Positions 1 to 9,348 of a DNA stretch of 64,000 nt are shown here, piece after piece. Origin of the DNA: Qipengyuania gelatinilytica (GTDB lineage: Bacteria; Pseudomonadota; Alphaproteobacteria; Sphingomonadales; Sphingomonadaceae); assembly GCF_019711315.1 (NCBI RefSeq), contig NZ_CP081294.1, forward strand, positions 2,418,001-2,482,000. Reading direction: 5' to 3'. The notes beneath the pieces were generated by a model. It was given only the letters and a program-made list of their open reading frames with translations, was not told the origin of the DNA and made no database searches. Both the position numbers and the translations under genes were made by a program. The stretch's first letter is position 1; every line of letters starts with the position of its first letter.

Positions 1-74
1 CTGGTCGGAGCGGCTGCCAGCGGCGCGAGCGCCAGTCCGGCAAGCAGCAGTTTTGCGGTAAGACGACGTTTCAT
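1..74 (-). CDS. cpaC: Probable CpaC/RcpA pilus secretin, N-terminal fragment
   Basis: Only the first 24 codons lie in the window; the rest runs off the left edge. The fragment reads MKRRLTAKLLLAGLALAPLA followed by AAPT, a typical Sec signal peptide with a basic n-region and a Leu/Ala core. The start lies 40 bases downstream of the cpaB stop on the same strand. In Cpa/Tad pilus loci the order cpaA-cpaB-cpaC is usual, and CpaC is the outer-membrane secretin with a signal peptide. The name therefore rests on position and the signal sequence, not on any secretin domain, which is not visible here. Confidence 0.5.
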   Translation of the reverse strand, partial: MKRRLTAKLLLAGLALAPLAAAPT

Positions 75-114
75 GGAATGGCCCCCTGAATGGCTTCCTG
101 ACTTGATCATCGGA

Positions 115-1191
115 TTAACGGACGGTGCTCAGCGCGACCGGAACAGTGCTTCCGGCGTTGCGAGTTCCCGAGGCAACCGAGGAGTTGAGTGCACCTGCAC
201 GGCCCACGGTGACGCGTTCCTGCACCTTGCCGCGAGTAACGATGACACTCGGACCCTGGCGGACCGGTGCTGCTGCACCGTCACCGCCGCCACCACCGCC
301 ACGCTGGCGCTGCTGGGCGGGCATCGAGCTGCGCTGGAAGCGCGAGACGTCGCCGCCGGTCACATAGGTGCCCTTGGCATCGTCGGGACGCGCTACGACT
401 TCACGCAACAGGCGTTCTTCTTCTTCCGGCGACGCGTCGTCGGGGATCACGAGATCGCCCGATGCGATGGCGCGTTCGAGTTCGTGTTCGCTATCGGCCA
501 GCGAGCGCAGAGCGAGGCTGAGCGTACCGATGGTCTGCGCAACGGCCACCTTCTCGGCGATCGTCGGCGTGACTTCGATCGTCACCGTGCGGAACGGGCG
601 GACCTGGGTCTTGCCGTCGACGGTGACCTGCGTGGTCGCCTGGTCGGTTGCGAGGATGCGAAGGTTACGAAGGATGGTTTCCGACGTTTTCAGCGGAGCA
701 CCTTCTTCACCCTGGACGGTCTGCGTCAGAACCATGTCGACGCGGTCACCCGGGAAGACGAAGCCGGCAACGCCGCTTTTCGCATCGACGGGCACCGTGA
801 TGGCGCGCATGCCGGGCGTGAGGGCTGCAGCAAGGAAGCCGCGGTCGCCGGGGCTCACCAGCGAACCCTGGGTAACCGGTTCGCCTGCAGTAACTGCATG
901 GCGGACAACCGTACCGATCAGTTTGGAGACATCGGCTTCACCATCGAGGAAGTAGGCGTCCTGGACGAGCTCTTCCGGCCACAGCTGATAGCCGATGGCA
1001 TCTGCGGTGATGATGGTACCAGTCGGCAGCGCACGCTGCGCGACGAGAACCTTCGGGCCCTGCGGTTCGACAACCGCTGCGGCCTCTGCCTGCGGAGCCG
1101 CGGCTCCGGCGATCATGCTGCGGGCTACAAGCGCGGTACCGATCGCAATGACCAGTGCACCTACCAGCAGAACAAGCTTCTTCCTATCCAT
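115..1191 (-). CDS. cpaB: Flp pilus assembly protein CpaB
   Basis: A 358-residue inner-membrane-anchored periplasmic protein of the CpaB/RcpC family, which works with the CpaC secretin in Flp (tight adherence) pilus assembly. A single membrane helix lies at residues 6-28. A SAF-type domain follows at about 47-112 (KVLVAQRALPTGTIITADAI), then the RcpC/CpaB core with the conserved PGDRVDMVLT at 147-156. The tail carries a glycine run (about 298-303) before a basic, Ser/Thr-rich end. The ATG at 1191 gives a short basic n-region directly before the helix, which supports this start. It sits between cpaA and the cpaC fragment on one strand and is probably co-transcribed with them. Confidence 0.9.
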   Translation of the reverse strand: MDRKKLVLLVGALVIAIGTALVARSMIAGAAAPQAEAAAVVEPQGPKVLVAQRALPTGTIITADAIGYQLWPEELVQDAYFLDGEADVSKLIGTVVRHAVTAGEPVTQGSLVSPGDRGFLAAALTPGMRAITVPVDAKSGVAGFVFPGDRVDMVLTQTVQGEEGAPLKTSETILRNLRILATDQATTQVTVDGKTQVRPFRTVTIEVTPTIAEKVAVAQTIGTLSLALRSLADSEHELERAIASGDLVIPDDASPEEEERLLREVVARPDDAKGTYVTGGDVSRFQRSSMPAQQRQRGGGGGGDGAAAPVRQGPSVIVTRGKVQERVTVGRAGALNSSVASGTRNAGSTVPVALSTVR

Positions 1192-1282
1192 GGCTATTCA
1201 GCCCCCTCGTTGGCCCGCGCAGAATCGGATGCGGGCAGCTATGGTTTCCATCTGTAAGTGGCGATTGGTTAAAATCGGGTTG

Positions 1283-1996
1283 TCAGCCCGCGGCAGTTGC
1301 AGAAATTCCCGCAAGAAAGCTGCCGCCGAGCATCCAGAGGCCCGCGACCGATATGGCCAGGCCATAGGGAACACGCGGCTGGTGCTTGTGACGGCGGATG
1401 ATTCGGATCGAGACGAGCGTCGCGATTGCGAGCAGGGCAATCGGGATCAGCGCGATGGCAATGGTGCCCGTCTCGCTGGTGCCGAGCGACTGGACGACGC
1501 TGGACGGGATTGCCAGCTTCGGCCCGCCGAGCACGGCGCTGGCGAAGTTGCCGGCGATCAGCGTGCAGGCCACCAGTATAAAGGTATCGCGCACGGGCTT
1601 GCCGCCCAGCACGTTGGAACGGGCAACGCCCCAGATGCCCATGGCCAGCGTCAGCACCCAGCCGACCATGGCCATGATGAGGACGAGCCCGAGGAAATTC
1701 GTCGGCGGGAACCACAGGGCAAGCGCGGTCAGCAGTTTCACATCGCCGCCGCCCATCTGGCGGATCGCGAAGAATGCGCAGCATACGGCAAAGGTAATGG
1801 CTGCGATGCCAAGCTGGATCGCAACACCCGGCCACAGCGACAGGCCGCTGGCCCACCAGAACAGCGGGGCGCCCGCAGCGATGGCAATGTTCAGCTTGTT
1901 GCCGATCGTGCGGCTCTTGAGGTCGGTGAATGCGGCGACCAGCAGCGCGATTGCCAAGGCGCCGAGCAGAACGTAGGTGAAAATTTCTTGGTCCAT
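1283..1996 (-). CDS. cpaA: Prepilin peptidase CpaA (type IV-A24 family)
   Basis: A 237-residue polytopic membrane aspartic protease that cleaves and matures the Flp pilin. The two catalytic aspartates expected of the family are visible: Asp25 in FTDLKSRTI, and Asp85 in the GXGD-type motif GGGDVKLL. The N-methyltransferase domain of full-length PilD is absent, as is normal for CpaA. At least five hydrophobic segments follow. It is the first gene of the minus-strand cpaA-cpaB-cpaC run, 91 bases before cpaB. The Flp pilin gene often found just upstream is absent; the next gene is divergent. Confidence 0.92.
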   Translation of the reverse strand: MDQEIFTYVLLGALAIALLVAAFTDLKSRTIGNKLNIAIAAGAPLFWWASGLSLWPGVAIQLGIAAITFAVCCAFFAIRQMGGGDVKLLTALALWFPPTNFLGLVLIMAMVGWVLTLAMGIWGVARSNVLGGKPVRDTFILVACTLIAGNFASAVLGGPKLAIPSSVVQSLGTSETGTIAIALIPIALLAIATLVSIRIIRRHKHQPRVPYGLAISVAGLWMLGGSFLAGISATAAG

Positions 1997-2059
1997 GACC
2001 CGCTTTCCGAAATGTGCTTCGGTATCGGGCTACACAAACATGCTTACTAAAGAGTAACC

Positions 2060-3052
2060 ATGACACGCGGTGCAACGGAGGCTGCCATCACCGAAACGCT
2101 AGAAAAGCCGATCGATCGCCGGGCTATTCCCGCCAATGCGACCGAGAGTTGCTGGACAGCACAGGACGGCCACGAACTGCGCCGGATCGACTGGCAGATG
2201 CCCTCGCGCGTAACGAGGGGGTCCTTGCTGTTCCTTCCGGGGCGGGGTGACTTCTACGAGAAGTATCTCGAAAGCCTTGAAGAATGGCACCGGGCCGGAT
2301 GGCGCGTGACCGCTGCCGACTGGCGCGGGCAGGCCGGGTCCGGGCGGCTGGGGGATGACCGGCTTACCGGACACGTGGAAGATTTCTCCGTCTGGGTCGC
2401 CGATCTCAAGCATTTCTGGGACAGCTGGGTAAAGGAAACACCTGGCCCGCACGTGCTGGTCGCCCATTCGATGGGTGGTCACATCGTCGCGCGTGCTCTT
2501 GTCGACGGGGCGATCCAGCCTGATGCGGTGGTCCTGTCGGCTCCGATGCTGGGGATGGCCGGCCCGCCGCTCCCGCTGGCGGTCCTGCATTCCGTCGCGC
2601 GCGTCATGACGCGTATCGGTTCTCCCAAGCGCCCCGCCTGGAAGTGGAGCGAGAAGCCGGGCGAGATGCCAGCACGCCGCCGCGACCTCCTGACGCATGA
2701 CGATGATCGCTACGCCGACGAATTGTGGTGGCGCGAGAACCGGCCCGAGCTTGCTATGGGGCCAGGGAGCTGGGGCTGGGTCGAAAGTGCCTATGCTTCC
2801 ACGCGCGAACTCGAAAAGCCGGGCGCGATGGAAAAGGTGCAGGTCCCCGTGCTCATCGTGTCGACATCGATCGACAAGCTGGTCGATCACAAGGCTGCCG
2901 TGCGTGCAGCCGGGCGATTCCCGAGGGGCGAGTTGATCGAATTCGGACCCGAGGCCCATCACGAGGTCCTGCGCGAAGTCGATGCCGTGCGCGGCCGGGC
3001 GATGGACGGCATTTCCGCATTCCTCGACAAGGTAGCTCCAGCCGCGACGTGA
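2060..3052 (+). CDS. Alpha/beta hydrolase (serine aminopeptidase S33 / monoglyceride-lipase-like)
   Basis: A 330-residue hydrolase of the Hydrolase_4 (S33-like, PldB/lysophospholipase) group. The nucleophile elbow AHSMGG places Ser137. Candidate acid residues are Asp272 or Asp276 in STSIDKLVD, and the catalytic His is His300 or His301 in PEAHHEV. No signal peptide is seen, so it should be cytoplasmic. The substrate cannot be read from the sequence; relatives cleave lysophospholipids, monoacylglycerols or other esters. Its stop overlaps the GTG start of the following FAD oxidoreductase (GTGA), so the two are translationally coupled. It is divergent from cpaA across 63 bases. Confidence 0.85.
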   Translation: MTRGATEAAITETLEKPIDRRAIPANATESCWTAQDGHELRRIDWQMPSRVTRGSLLFLPGRGDFYEKYLESLEEWHRAGWRVTAADWRGQAGSGRLGDDRLTGHVEDFSVWVADLKHFWDSWVKETPGPHVLVAHSMGGHIVARALVDGAIQPDAVVLSAPMLGMAGPPLPLAVLHSVARVMTRIGSPKRPAWKWSEKPGEMPARRRDLLTHDDDRYADELWWRENRPELAMGPGSWGWVESAYASTRELEKPGAMEKVQVPVLIVSTSIDKLVDHKAAVRAAGRFPRGELIEFGPEAHHEVLREVDAVRGRAMDGISAFLDKVAPAAT

Positions 3053-4146
3053 CAGGTTTCGATTTCGCCATTGTCGGAGCCGGTATTGCCGGAGCCAGCC
3101 TCGCCGCCGAACTGGCAGAGGGCGGGGCCAGCGTCTGCGTCCTCGAAGCAGAAGACCAGCCGGGCTATCATTCCACCGGCCGTTCCGCCGCCTTCTGGGA
3201 AGAGTGTTACGGCGGACCGGAGATTGTCCCGCTAACCCTCGCATCAGGGCCATATCTTCGGGAGAACGGCTTCCTCACGAAGCGCGGCGCCCTCTACATC
3301 GGCCGCCAGGAAGATGCGGGCGCACTCGATGCCTTCATGGACAGGTTCGCCGATACCGGTGCGACAATCGAGAGGCTGGGCCGCGACCGGCTGGAGGCAC
3401 GGCTTTCCGGACTGAAGGAAGAATGGACAGGCGCCATTTGGGAGCCTGCCTGCGCCGATATCGACGTGGCCGGTCTACACGCCCATTACCTGTCGCGTGC
3501 ACGCAAGGCCGGGGTGATCCTGAAGTGCCGTTCGAGAGTGGTGTCAGCCACACGCGCAAGTGGATTGTGGACGATCCGCACCGAAATCGGTGACGAAATT
3601 ACTGCCGAAACACTTGTGAATGCAGCGGGCGCATGGGCGGATGGGCTCGCCGAGATGGCCGGAGCAAAACCGGTCGGGATCGGGCCTCTCCGCCGGACCG
3701 TGGTGCAACTGCGTACCGATCCGGCTCCGTTGCCGGATCAGCCTCTCGTGCTCGACATTTCGGGACGCTTCTATTTCAAGCCCGAAGCGGGGCGCCTGTG
3801 GCTGAGCCCGCATGACGAGGTGCCGAGCGAACCCTGTGATGCTGCGCCCGAGGAACTGGACGTCGCCACTGCAATCGATCGTCTGCAGCAGGTTGTCGAC
3901 TGGAAAATCACCGGAGTGGAACGTCGCTGGGCAGGGCTGCGCAGCTTCGCGCCGGACCGCTGCCCGGTCTATGGCTGGGATCCGCAAGTCGAAGGCTTCG
4001 CGTGGTTTGCCGGGCAGGGCGGCTACGGCATTCAGACCTCGCCAGCGGCAGCAAGGCTTGCTGGCCAGCTCCTGTTGGGGCGCCCGAGAGATCACATGAC
4101 CGCACAGCTTGATGCCGCGATCTACGATCCTTCGCGCTTCGCCTAG
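3049..4146 (+). CDS. FAD-dependent oxidoreductase, DadA/glycine-oxidase-like
   Basis: A 365-residue member of the DAO family (D-amino-acid dehydrogenase/glycine oxidase/sarcosine oxidase group). The dinucleotide-binding motif FAIVGAGIAGASLAAE is at residues 5-20. A conserved STGRSAAFWEE follows, and the C-terminal substrate cap has RRWAGLRSFAPDRCPVYGWD and the second FAD contact GQGGYGIQTSP near the end. These enzymes oxidise amines or amino acids using FAD. The exact substrate is unknown. I chose the GTG at 3049 because the Rossmann motif then begins after only a few residues and it overlaps the upstream stop by four bases. An upstream in-frame extension would run back inside the hydrolase gene and is unlikely. 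Confidence 0.85.
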   Translation: MTGFDFAIVGAGIAGASLAAELAEGGASVCVLEAEDQPGYHSTGRSAAFWEECYGGPEIVPLTLASGPYLRENGFLTKRGALYIGRQEDAGALDAFMDRFADTGATIERLGRDRLEARLSGLKEEWTGAIWEPACADIDVAGLHAHYLSRARKAGVILKCRSRVVSATRASGLWTIRTEIGDEITAETLVNAAGAWADGLAEMAGAKPVGIGPLRRTVVQLRTDPAPLPDQPLVLDISGRFYFKPEAGRLWLSPHDEVPSEPCDAAPEELDVATAIDRLQQVVDWKITGVERRWAGLRSFAPDRCPVYGWDPQVEGFAWFAGQGGYGIQTSPAAARLAGQLLLGRPRDHMTAQLDAAIYDPSRFA

Positions 4147-4215
4147 CCAAGCGCGCATCATTTGTTAATGTGACGCCCGAATCCACCAACCCAACCGCAG
4201 ACGAGAGGAATAACG

Positions 4216-4392
4216 ATGGGTCACCATTTCGAAATCTACAAAGACAAGGCAGGCGAGTATCGCGTGCGCTTCAAGTACAATTCGGAAGTGATGTTCTCGA
4301 CCGAAGGCTACAGCTCGAAGGATAGCGCGAAGAACGCCATCGCCTCGATCCAGAAGAACGGACCCGGCGCGGAAACCGTCGACAATACGTAA
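4216..4392 (+). CDS. YegP/UPF0339 (DUF1508) family protein
   Basis: A 58-residue protein starting MGHHFEIYKDKAGEYRVRFK, with GYSSKDSAKNAIASIQKN in its second half. This is one complete DUF1508 module; E. coli YegP carries two in tandem. The fold is a small beta-sheet domain of unknown function. A run GAGAGGAA lies shortly upstream of the ATG and can serve as ribosome-binding site. The gene stands alone, 69 bases after the FAD oxidoreductase and convergent with rnhA, whose stop is two bases away. Confidence 0.85.
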   Translation: MGHHFEIYKDKAGEYRVRFKYNSEVMFSTEGYSSKDSAKNAIASIQKNGPGAETVDNT

Positions 4393-4394
4393 TT

Positions 4395-4841
4395 CTAAGT
4401 CCCGCCAGCGGCGATCGCTTCGGCGGCGTCGCTGGCGAGGGCATCCACCCGATCGTTTTCCGGGTGGCCCGAATGACCCTTCACCCAGTGCCATTCGACC
4501 TTGTGACGGGCTGTAAGCTCGATCAAATCATGCCACAGGTCGGCATTCATGACCGGCTTCTTGCTCGCATTGACCCAGCCGCGCTTCTTCCAGCCGTGCA
4601 CCCATTTGGTGATCCCGTCGATCAGGTACTTGCTGTCGGTGTAGATATCGACTTCGCACGGCTCGATCAGGGCTGACAATCCGCGGATCGCCGCCGTCAT
4701 CTCCATGCGGTTGTTGGTCGTCTTGGCCTCGGCGCCGGACATTTCCTTTTCGTGAGGCCCCATGCGCAGCAATGCGCCCCAGCCACCCGGCCCGGGATTG
4801 CCCTTGCATGCTCCGTCGGTGAACAGTTCGACCCGCTTCAT
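4395..4841 (-). CDS. rnhA: Ribonuclease HI
   Basis: A 148-residue RNase HI that removes RNA from RNA-DNA hybrids (R-loops, Okazaki primers). The four metal-binding acidic residues are present: Asp9 ([15 protein letters not shown]), Glu47 (NNRMEMTA), Asp69 (IYTDSKYL) and Asp133 ([11 protein letters not shown]). The basic handle [18 protein letters not shown] is also there. Length matches the 150-160 residue bacterial family. It is the last gene of the minus-strand ispH-thrB-rnhA run, 27 bases after the thrB stop. Confidence 0.97.
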   Translation of the reverse strand: MKRVELFTDGACKGNPGPGGWGALLRMGPHEKEMSGAEAKTTNNRMEMTAAIRGLSALIEPCEVDIYTDSKYLIDGITKWVHGWKKRGWVNASKKPVMNADLWHDLIELTARHKVEWHWVKGHSGHPENDRVDALASDAAEAIAAGGT

Positions 4842-4868
4842 GCCAGCCGCCCTAGCGCCTATGCCGCC

Positions 4869-5819
4869 TTATTCAAACGCTTCACGGCCCGCATCGTCGT
4901 AAAATTGCCAGCGCCGGACGAACTCCATGGGATCCTTGCGCAGGACCTGCGCATCGGGTGGCGTGTCGAGCCAGTCCTCCGCGCGGCTGGCAATGAACCG
5001 CAGGCAGGCACCCCTGGCCAGCAGGGGGAGGGCATCGCGTTCTGTCTTCTCGAGGCTGCGTATCGATTCGTAGCCAGCGACCAGCGCATGCCCGAGCGCG
5101 GCGTCATAGGTGCCTTCGGGGAAGCACCACGCAGCATGGGTCACCGCAAGGTCGTAGGCCATCGCGTCGTTGCAGGCGAAATAGAAGTCGATCATGCCCG
5201 ACACCTCGCCGCCGAGCATCAGGACATTGTCGGGAAACAGGTCGGAGTGAATAATCGAGCCGGGCAGGTCCTGCGGCCAATGTGCGACAAGATCGCTCGC
5301 CAGGGGCAGGATCGCAGGCAGTTCCGGATCGATCGTCGCCAGCTTTTCCGCGCCGCATTTTTCGAGGATCGCAAGTGTGTCGGCAGGCGCGAGATCGTTG
5401 GTCCGATTCCCGTCGAAGTCCTTTGCTGCGAGATGGACCCGCGCGATCGCCGCTCCTGCGGAACGGGCCTGCTCGGCGGTCGGAACGCTCGGTGAAACGC
5501 CGGGCAGGAATTCGATAAGCGCGACCGCCTTGCCGTCGACATGCCGGAATGCCGCGCCGCTGCGGTCATGGATCGTCGCAGGGACGGCGCATCCTTTCGC
5601 CGCGAGATGGTCGAGCAGGCCGAGGAAAAAGGGAAGCTGCGCCGTATCGATGCGACGCTCGTACATGGTCAGGATGAACCGGCCCTTCGTCGTCTCGACC
5701 AGCCAGTTGGAATTGGAGACACCCTCGGCAATGCCCTTGGCGGATATGAGTTCGCCAAGGGCATATTCGCCGATGAGGCGCGCAAGCGCCTCGGCACCGA
5801 GATGGGTGTAGACCGCCAC
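4869..5819 (-). CDS. thrB: Homoserine kinase (APH-fold ThrB type)
   Basis: A 316-residue kinase phosphorylating homoserine in threonine synthesis. It belongs to the aminoglycoside-phosphotransferase fold used by alphaproteobacterial ThrB rather than the GHMP type. Visible motifs are NSNWLVETTKGRFILTMYE (nucleotide-binding sheet), the catalytic loop IIHSDLFPDNVLML and the metal-binding MIDFYFACND. The start is GTG, placed directly after the ispH TAG stop with no intervening base, so translation is coupled. The cluster ispH-thrB-rnhA is a common arrangement in alphaproteobacteria. Confidence 0.95.
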   Translation of the reverse strand: MAVYTHLGAEALARLIGEYALGELISAKGIAEGVSNSNWLVETTKGRFILTMYERRIDTAQLPFFLGLLDHLAAKGCAVPATIHDRSGAAFRHVDGKAVALIEFLPGVSPSVPTAEQARSAGAAIARVHLAAKDFDGNRTNDLAPADTLAILEKCGAEKLATIDPELPAILPLASDLVAHWPQDLPGSIIHSDLFPDNVLMLGGEVSGMIDFYFACNDAMAYDLAVTHAAWCFPEGTYDAALGHALVAGYESIRSLEKTERDALPLLARGACLRFIASRAEDWLDTPPDAQVLRKDPMEFVRRWQFYDDAGREAFE

Positions 5820-6806
5820 CTAGTCGGTAAGCTGGCGCGGCAATTTGAAGACCATGTTCTCTTCGGCCGCAGCGATGGGTTCTTCTTGGACCAGGCGCCA
5901 TTCCGACAGGCGGTCGACGACTTCGCGTACCAGCTTTTCCGGGGCGGAAGCGCCCGCAGTGAGACCCATTGTCCCGACGCCCTCGAGCCATTCGGGTTCG
6001 ATCTCGTCGGCGCGCTGGATCAGCCGTGCATCGGTACCCAGCCGCTCAGCGACTTCAACGAGGCGCAGCGAGTTCGAGGAATTCGGCGCACCGATCACGA
6101 GGACGAGATCGCACTTGGGCGCGATGATCTTGACCGCGGCCTGACGGTTGCTGGTGGCGTAACAAATGTCTTCGGCCTTGGGCGCGACGATCTGCGGATA
6201 GCGTGCTTCCAGCGCCTCGATGATATCGGCCGTGTCATCGACCGAGAGCGTCGTCTGGGTGAGATAGGAAAGGTCGTCTTCCTGCGAGAAGGGCAGGGTC
6301 GCGACGTCTTCTACCGTTTCCACCAGGGTGATCCGGCCTTCGGGGACCTGGCCCATGGTGCCGATCACTTCCGGATGGCCTTCGTGCCCGATGAAGAGGA
6401 TGTGCTGACCCTTTTCGATCTGCCGTTCCGCCTGGCGGTGAACCTTGCTCACCAGCGGGCAGGTGGCATCGACATAAAGCAGCTTGCGGCGGTCGGCCTC
6501 TGCCGGGACCGATTTGGGCACACCGTGCGCGGAAAAGACCACCGGCACGTCGTCGGGTACTTCGTCCAGTTCCTCGACGAAGATCGCGCCCTTGGCCTTC
6601 AGGCTGTCCACCACATAGCGGTTGTGGACGATTTCGTGGCGCACGTAGACCGGTGCACCATATTTCTCGAGCGCGCGTTCGACGATTTCGATCGCGCGGT
6701 CGACGCCGGCGCAAAAGCCCCGCGGAGCCGCGATCAGCAGCTGCAGTGGCACCCGCGGATCGGAGGTGGAGGGATTCTGTGTCGTGGACGGAAAGGGGGC
6801 GTTCAT
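5820..6806 (-). CDS. ispH: 4-hydroxy-3-methylbut-2-enyl diphosphate reductase IspH
   Basis: A 328-residue iron-sulphur enzyme making IPP and DMAPP in the last step of the MEP isoprenoid pathway. The three cluster-binding cysteines are seen in [26 protein letters not shown] and [12 protein letters not shown]. The family Ser-rich signature [14 protein letters not shown] is also present. I chose the ATG at 6806 ([10 protein letters not shown]); an in-frame upstream ATG at 6830 would only add eight unconserved residues. First gene of the ispH-thrB-rnhA operon and divergent from the lipoprotein gene that starts at 6900. Confidence 0.96.
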   Translation of the reverse strand: MNAPFPSTTQNPSTSDPRVPLQLLIAAPRGFCAGVDRAIEIVERALEKYGAPVYVRHEIVHNRYVVDSLKAKGAIFVEELDEVPDDVPVVFSAHGVPKSVPAEADRRKLLYVDATCPLVSKVHRQAERQIEKGQHILFIGHEGHPEVIGTMGQVPEGRITLVETVEDVATLPFSQEDDLSYLTQTTLSVDDTADIIEALEARYPQIVAPKAEDICYATSNRQAAVKIIAPKCDLVLVIGAPNSSNSLRLVEVAERLGTDARLIQRADEIEPEWLEGVGTMGLTAGASAPEKLVREVVDRLSEWRLVQEEPIAAAEENMVFKLPRQLTD

Positions 6807-6899
6807 GCTCGCCCCTCTAGCGCTTTGCATCGCGCCAAGCTAGGGCACGCGTCGCCCCGAAGGGCAGTTGAATACGAACACATGAGGAATGTCGCCGAC

Positions 6900-7550
6900 A
6901 TGACCAATCGCTTTCGCCTCCTTACTGCCCTTGGAATGGGTCTCGCACTGGCCGGTTGCAAGACCGATGGCGAGCTCGTGGTGCAGGGCAATGCGGTTGG
7001 TATTACGGCGGTGCGTACTGCCTGTCCGGCAGTCGGCATTCCCGACTATACCGGCGATGTCACGCTGTTCCGCGGCGCAACGGAGACACTGGCAGACCTC
7101 GATGTGACCGCGGCGATGACCAACCTCACCTCGACCTGCAACGAGGAAGGCGAGCGCGTCTATTCGGAAGCCAGCTTCGATGTGGTCGCGCGCCGCACCG
7201 ATGTTCGCGGTTCCCGCACGGTACAGCTCCCCTATTTCACCACTGTTCTTCGCGGTGGTAGCGCAGTCGTGACCAAGCGCGTCGGCACCGTCACCCTGAC
7301 CTTCGCCGATGGCCAGGAACGCGCGCAGGCGAGCGGCAAGGCCGGAGCTTTCGTCAACCGCGCGCAAGCAACGCTCCCTGCCGATGTGGTCGAGCGTATC
7401 ACCCGCAAGCGCAAGCCCGGGGATCCCGATGCCGCGCTCGATCCGCTGGCCGATCCCGAAGTCCGCGCCGCCGTCCAGCGTGCGACCTTCGAACTGCTCG
7501 TCGGCTTCCAGCTGACCGAGGACCAGCTGCGCTACAACGCCACCCGCTAA
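6900..7550 (+). CDS. Putative lipoprotein of unknown function
   Basis: A 216-residue predicted lipoprotein. The signal MTNRFRLLTALGMGLALAGC ends with a canonical lipobox LAGC, giving a lipidated Cys20. The mature part is mostly short beta-like segments and ends with KRKPGDPDAALDPLADPEVRAAVQRATFELLVGFQLTE-like sequence, about 190 residues in all. I do not recognise a functional domain. The ATG at 6900 is preferred to the in-frame ATG at 6882 because GAGGAA lies about ten bases before it and the n-region is then normal. It is divergent from ispH and precedes argS by 58 bases. Confidence 0.75.
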   Translation: MTNRFRLLTALGMGLALAGCKTDGELVVQGNAVGITAVRTACPAVGIPDYTGDVTLFRGATETLADLDVTAAMTNLTSTCNEEGERVYSEASFDVVARRTDVRGSRTVQLPYFTTVLRGGSAVVTKRVGTVTLTFADGQERAQASGKAGAFVNRAQATLPADVVERITRKRKPGDPDAALDPLADPEVRAAVQRATFELLVGFQLTEDQLRYNATR

Positions 7551-7608
7551 TCGGGCTTTGATGCTCTGACACCTTGCCATTTTGCGCCATTCGTCTAGGC
7601 GCGCGGGC

Positions 7609-9345
7609 ATGGCTGACATCCAGACTCTTCACGCCGGTTTTGCGGCGAAAATCGACGCGGTTCTCAATGCCCTCGAGATGGAAGGCCACCTTCCTCCCGA
7701 GACCAACCGTTCGGGCGTAACCGTAGAGCCGCCGCGCGATCCCTCGCATGGCGACCTTGCGACCAATGCCGCGATGGTCCTCGCCAAGCAGGCGAAGACC
7801 AATCCGCGCAGCCTCGCCGAACTGATCGTCGAGCACCTGAAGCGCGAGCCCGATATCACCGAGGCGAGCATTGCAGGCCCCGGCTTTATCAACCTCCGCT
7901 TGTCGGACACGGCGTGGGTGCGCGAACTTGAAGCGATCGCCGCGCTTGGCGACGATTACGGTCGTTCCGAACTGGGCGGCGGGCAGACGGTCAATGTCGA
8001 ATATGTTTCGGCCAATCCGACCGGCCCGATGCACATGGGCCATTGCCGCGGCGCGGTGGTCGGCGATGCGCTGGCCGGCTTGCTCGAATTTTCGGGCCAC
8101 AAGGTCACGCGCGAATACTACGTCAACGATGCGGGCGGCCAGGTGGACGTTCTCGCCCGTTCCGCACACCTTCGTTACCGCGAAGCACTCGGTGAAGAGA
8201 TAGAAATCCCCGAGGGCCTTTATCCGGGCGAATATCTGAAGCCGGTGGGCGAACGCCTCGCGCAGGAATTCGGCCCGGCCTACAAGGACGCGCCCGAGAG
8301 CGATTGGCTCGAGCTGTTCCGCGAACGCTCGGTCGCCGCGATGATGGACATGATCCGCGAAGACCTCTCGCTGCTCGGCATCCATCACGACCTTTTTTCT
8401 TCCGAAGCCAAGCTTCAGGCTGCCGGCAAGCCCGAAGAGGCCGAGGCGTGGCTGCGCGAACATGGCTTCGTCTACGATGGCGTGCTAGAAGCGCCCAAGG
8501 GCAAGGCCCCGCCCGAAGACTGGGAGCCGGTCGAACTGCCGCTGTTCCGCTCGACCGAATTCGGCGATGACCAGGATCGCCCAATCAAGAAATCGAACGG
8601 CGCCTGGACCTATTTCGGCGCCGACCTCGCCTATCACTTCCAGAAGGCCGAAAGCGCCGATGCGCTGATCGACATCTGGGGCGCTGACCACGCCGGTACG
8701 GTCAAGCGGATCAAGGCCGCCGTCGCCGCGCTCACCAAGGGCGCTGGCCGCGACGTGCCGTTCGACGTGAAGCTGGTGCAGATGGTCAATCTGATGCGCG
8801 ACGGCGAGCCGGTGAAGATGTCCAAGCGCGCGGGCACTTTCGTCACGCTCGCCGACGTGGTGAAGGAAGTGGGCAAGGACGTCGTCCGCTTTACCATGCT
8901 GACCCGCAAGCCCGAAGCGCAGATGGAATTCGACTTCGCCAAGGTGGTGGAAGCTTCGAAGGACAATCCGGTCTTCTACCTCCAATATGCCCATGCGCGA
9001 ATTCGTTCGACACTGCGCAAGGCGGGTGTCGAACCGAGCGATGCACATCTCGATCGCCTCGGTGCGGACGAACTGGCGCTCGTTCGCGAAGCGGCGCAAT
9101 TCCCGCGTGTGGTCGAAGCTGCTGCAAAGGCCCGTGAACCGCACCGCATTGCCTTTTTCCTCGGCGATCTCGCCGCCGCCTTCCACAGCTTCTGGAATGC
9201 GGGTAATGATGATCCGGCAAAGCGGATTATCCAGGAAGGCGACGCCGAGCTTACCGCCGCAAGGCTGTTCGTCGCGGCACAGGTCGGCCAGGTGATCCGC
9301 AACGGTCTCGGCATATTGGGTGTTGAGGCGGTCGAGGAGATGTAA
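7609..9345 (+). CDS. argS: Arginyl-tRNA synthetase
   Basis: A 578-residue class I aminoacyl-tRNA synthetase charging tRNA-Arg. The ArgS N-terminal (Add-1) domain covers roughly residues 5-90. The HIGH-type signature appears as [20 protein letters not shown], and the KMSKS-type loop as [13 protein letters not shown]. The C-terminal anticodon-binding DALR domain ends near [16 protein letters not shown]. The ATG at 7609 fits the family N-terminus; nine upstream in-frame codons are not conserved-looking. It heads the plus-strand run argS-SPOR-nagZ-scpA-scpB-tatABC, with only three bases between its stop and the next start. Confidence 0.97.
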   Translation: MADIQTLHAGFAAKIDAVLNALEMEGHLPPETNRSGVTVEPPRDPSHGDLATNAAMVLAKQAKTNPRSLAELIVEHLKREPDITEASIAGPGFINLRLSDTAWVRELEAIAALGDDYGRSELGGGQTVNVEYVSANPTGPMHMGHCRGAVVGDALAGLLEFSGHKVTREYYVNDAGGQVDVLARSAHLRYREALGEEIEIPEGLYPGEYLKPVGERLAQEFGPAYKDAPESDWLELFRERSVAAMMDMIREDLSLLGIHHDLFSSEAKLQAAGKPEEAEAWLREHGFVYDGVLEAPKGKAPPEDWEPVELPLFRSTEFGDDQDRPIKKSNGAWTYFGADLAYHFQKAESADALIDIWGADHAGTVKRIKAAVAALTKGAGRDVPFDVKLVQMVNLMRDGEPVKMSKRAGTFVTLADVVKEVGKDVVRFTMLTRKPEAQMEFDFAKVVEASKDNPVFYLQYAHARIRSTLRKAGVEPSDAHLDRLGADELALVREAAQFPRVVEAAAKAREPHRIAFFLGDLAAAFHSFWNAGNDDPAKRIIQEGDAELTAARLFVAAQVGQVIRNGLGILGVEAVEEM

Positions 9346-9348
9346 CGC

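Noticed and set aside
73..1257. 394-codon plus-strand frame opposite cpaB
   Set aside because: It is the antisense of a clear cpaB gene, Arg/Gly-rich and without a recognisable domain; long antisense frames are expected at this GC content.
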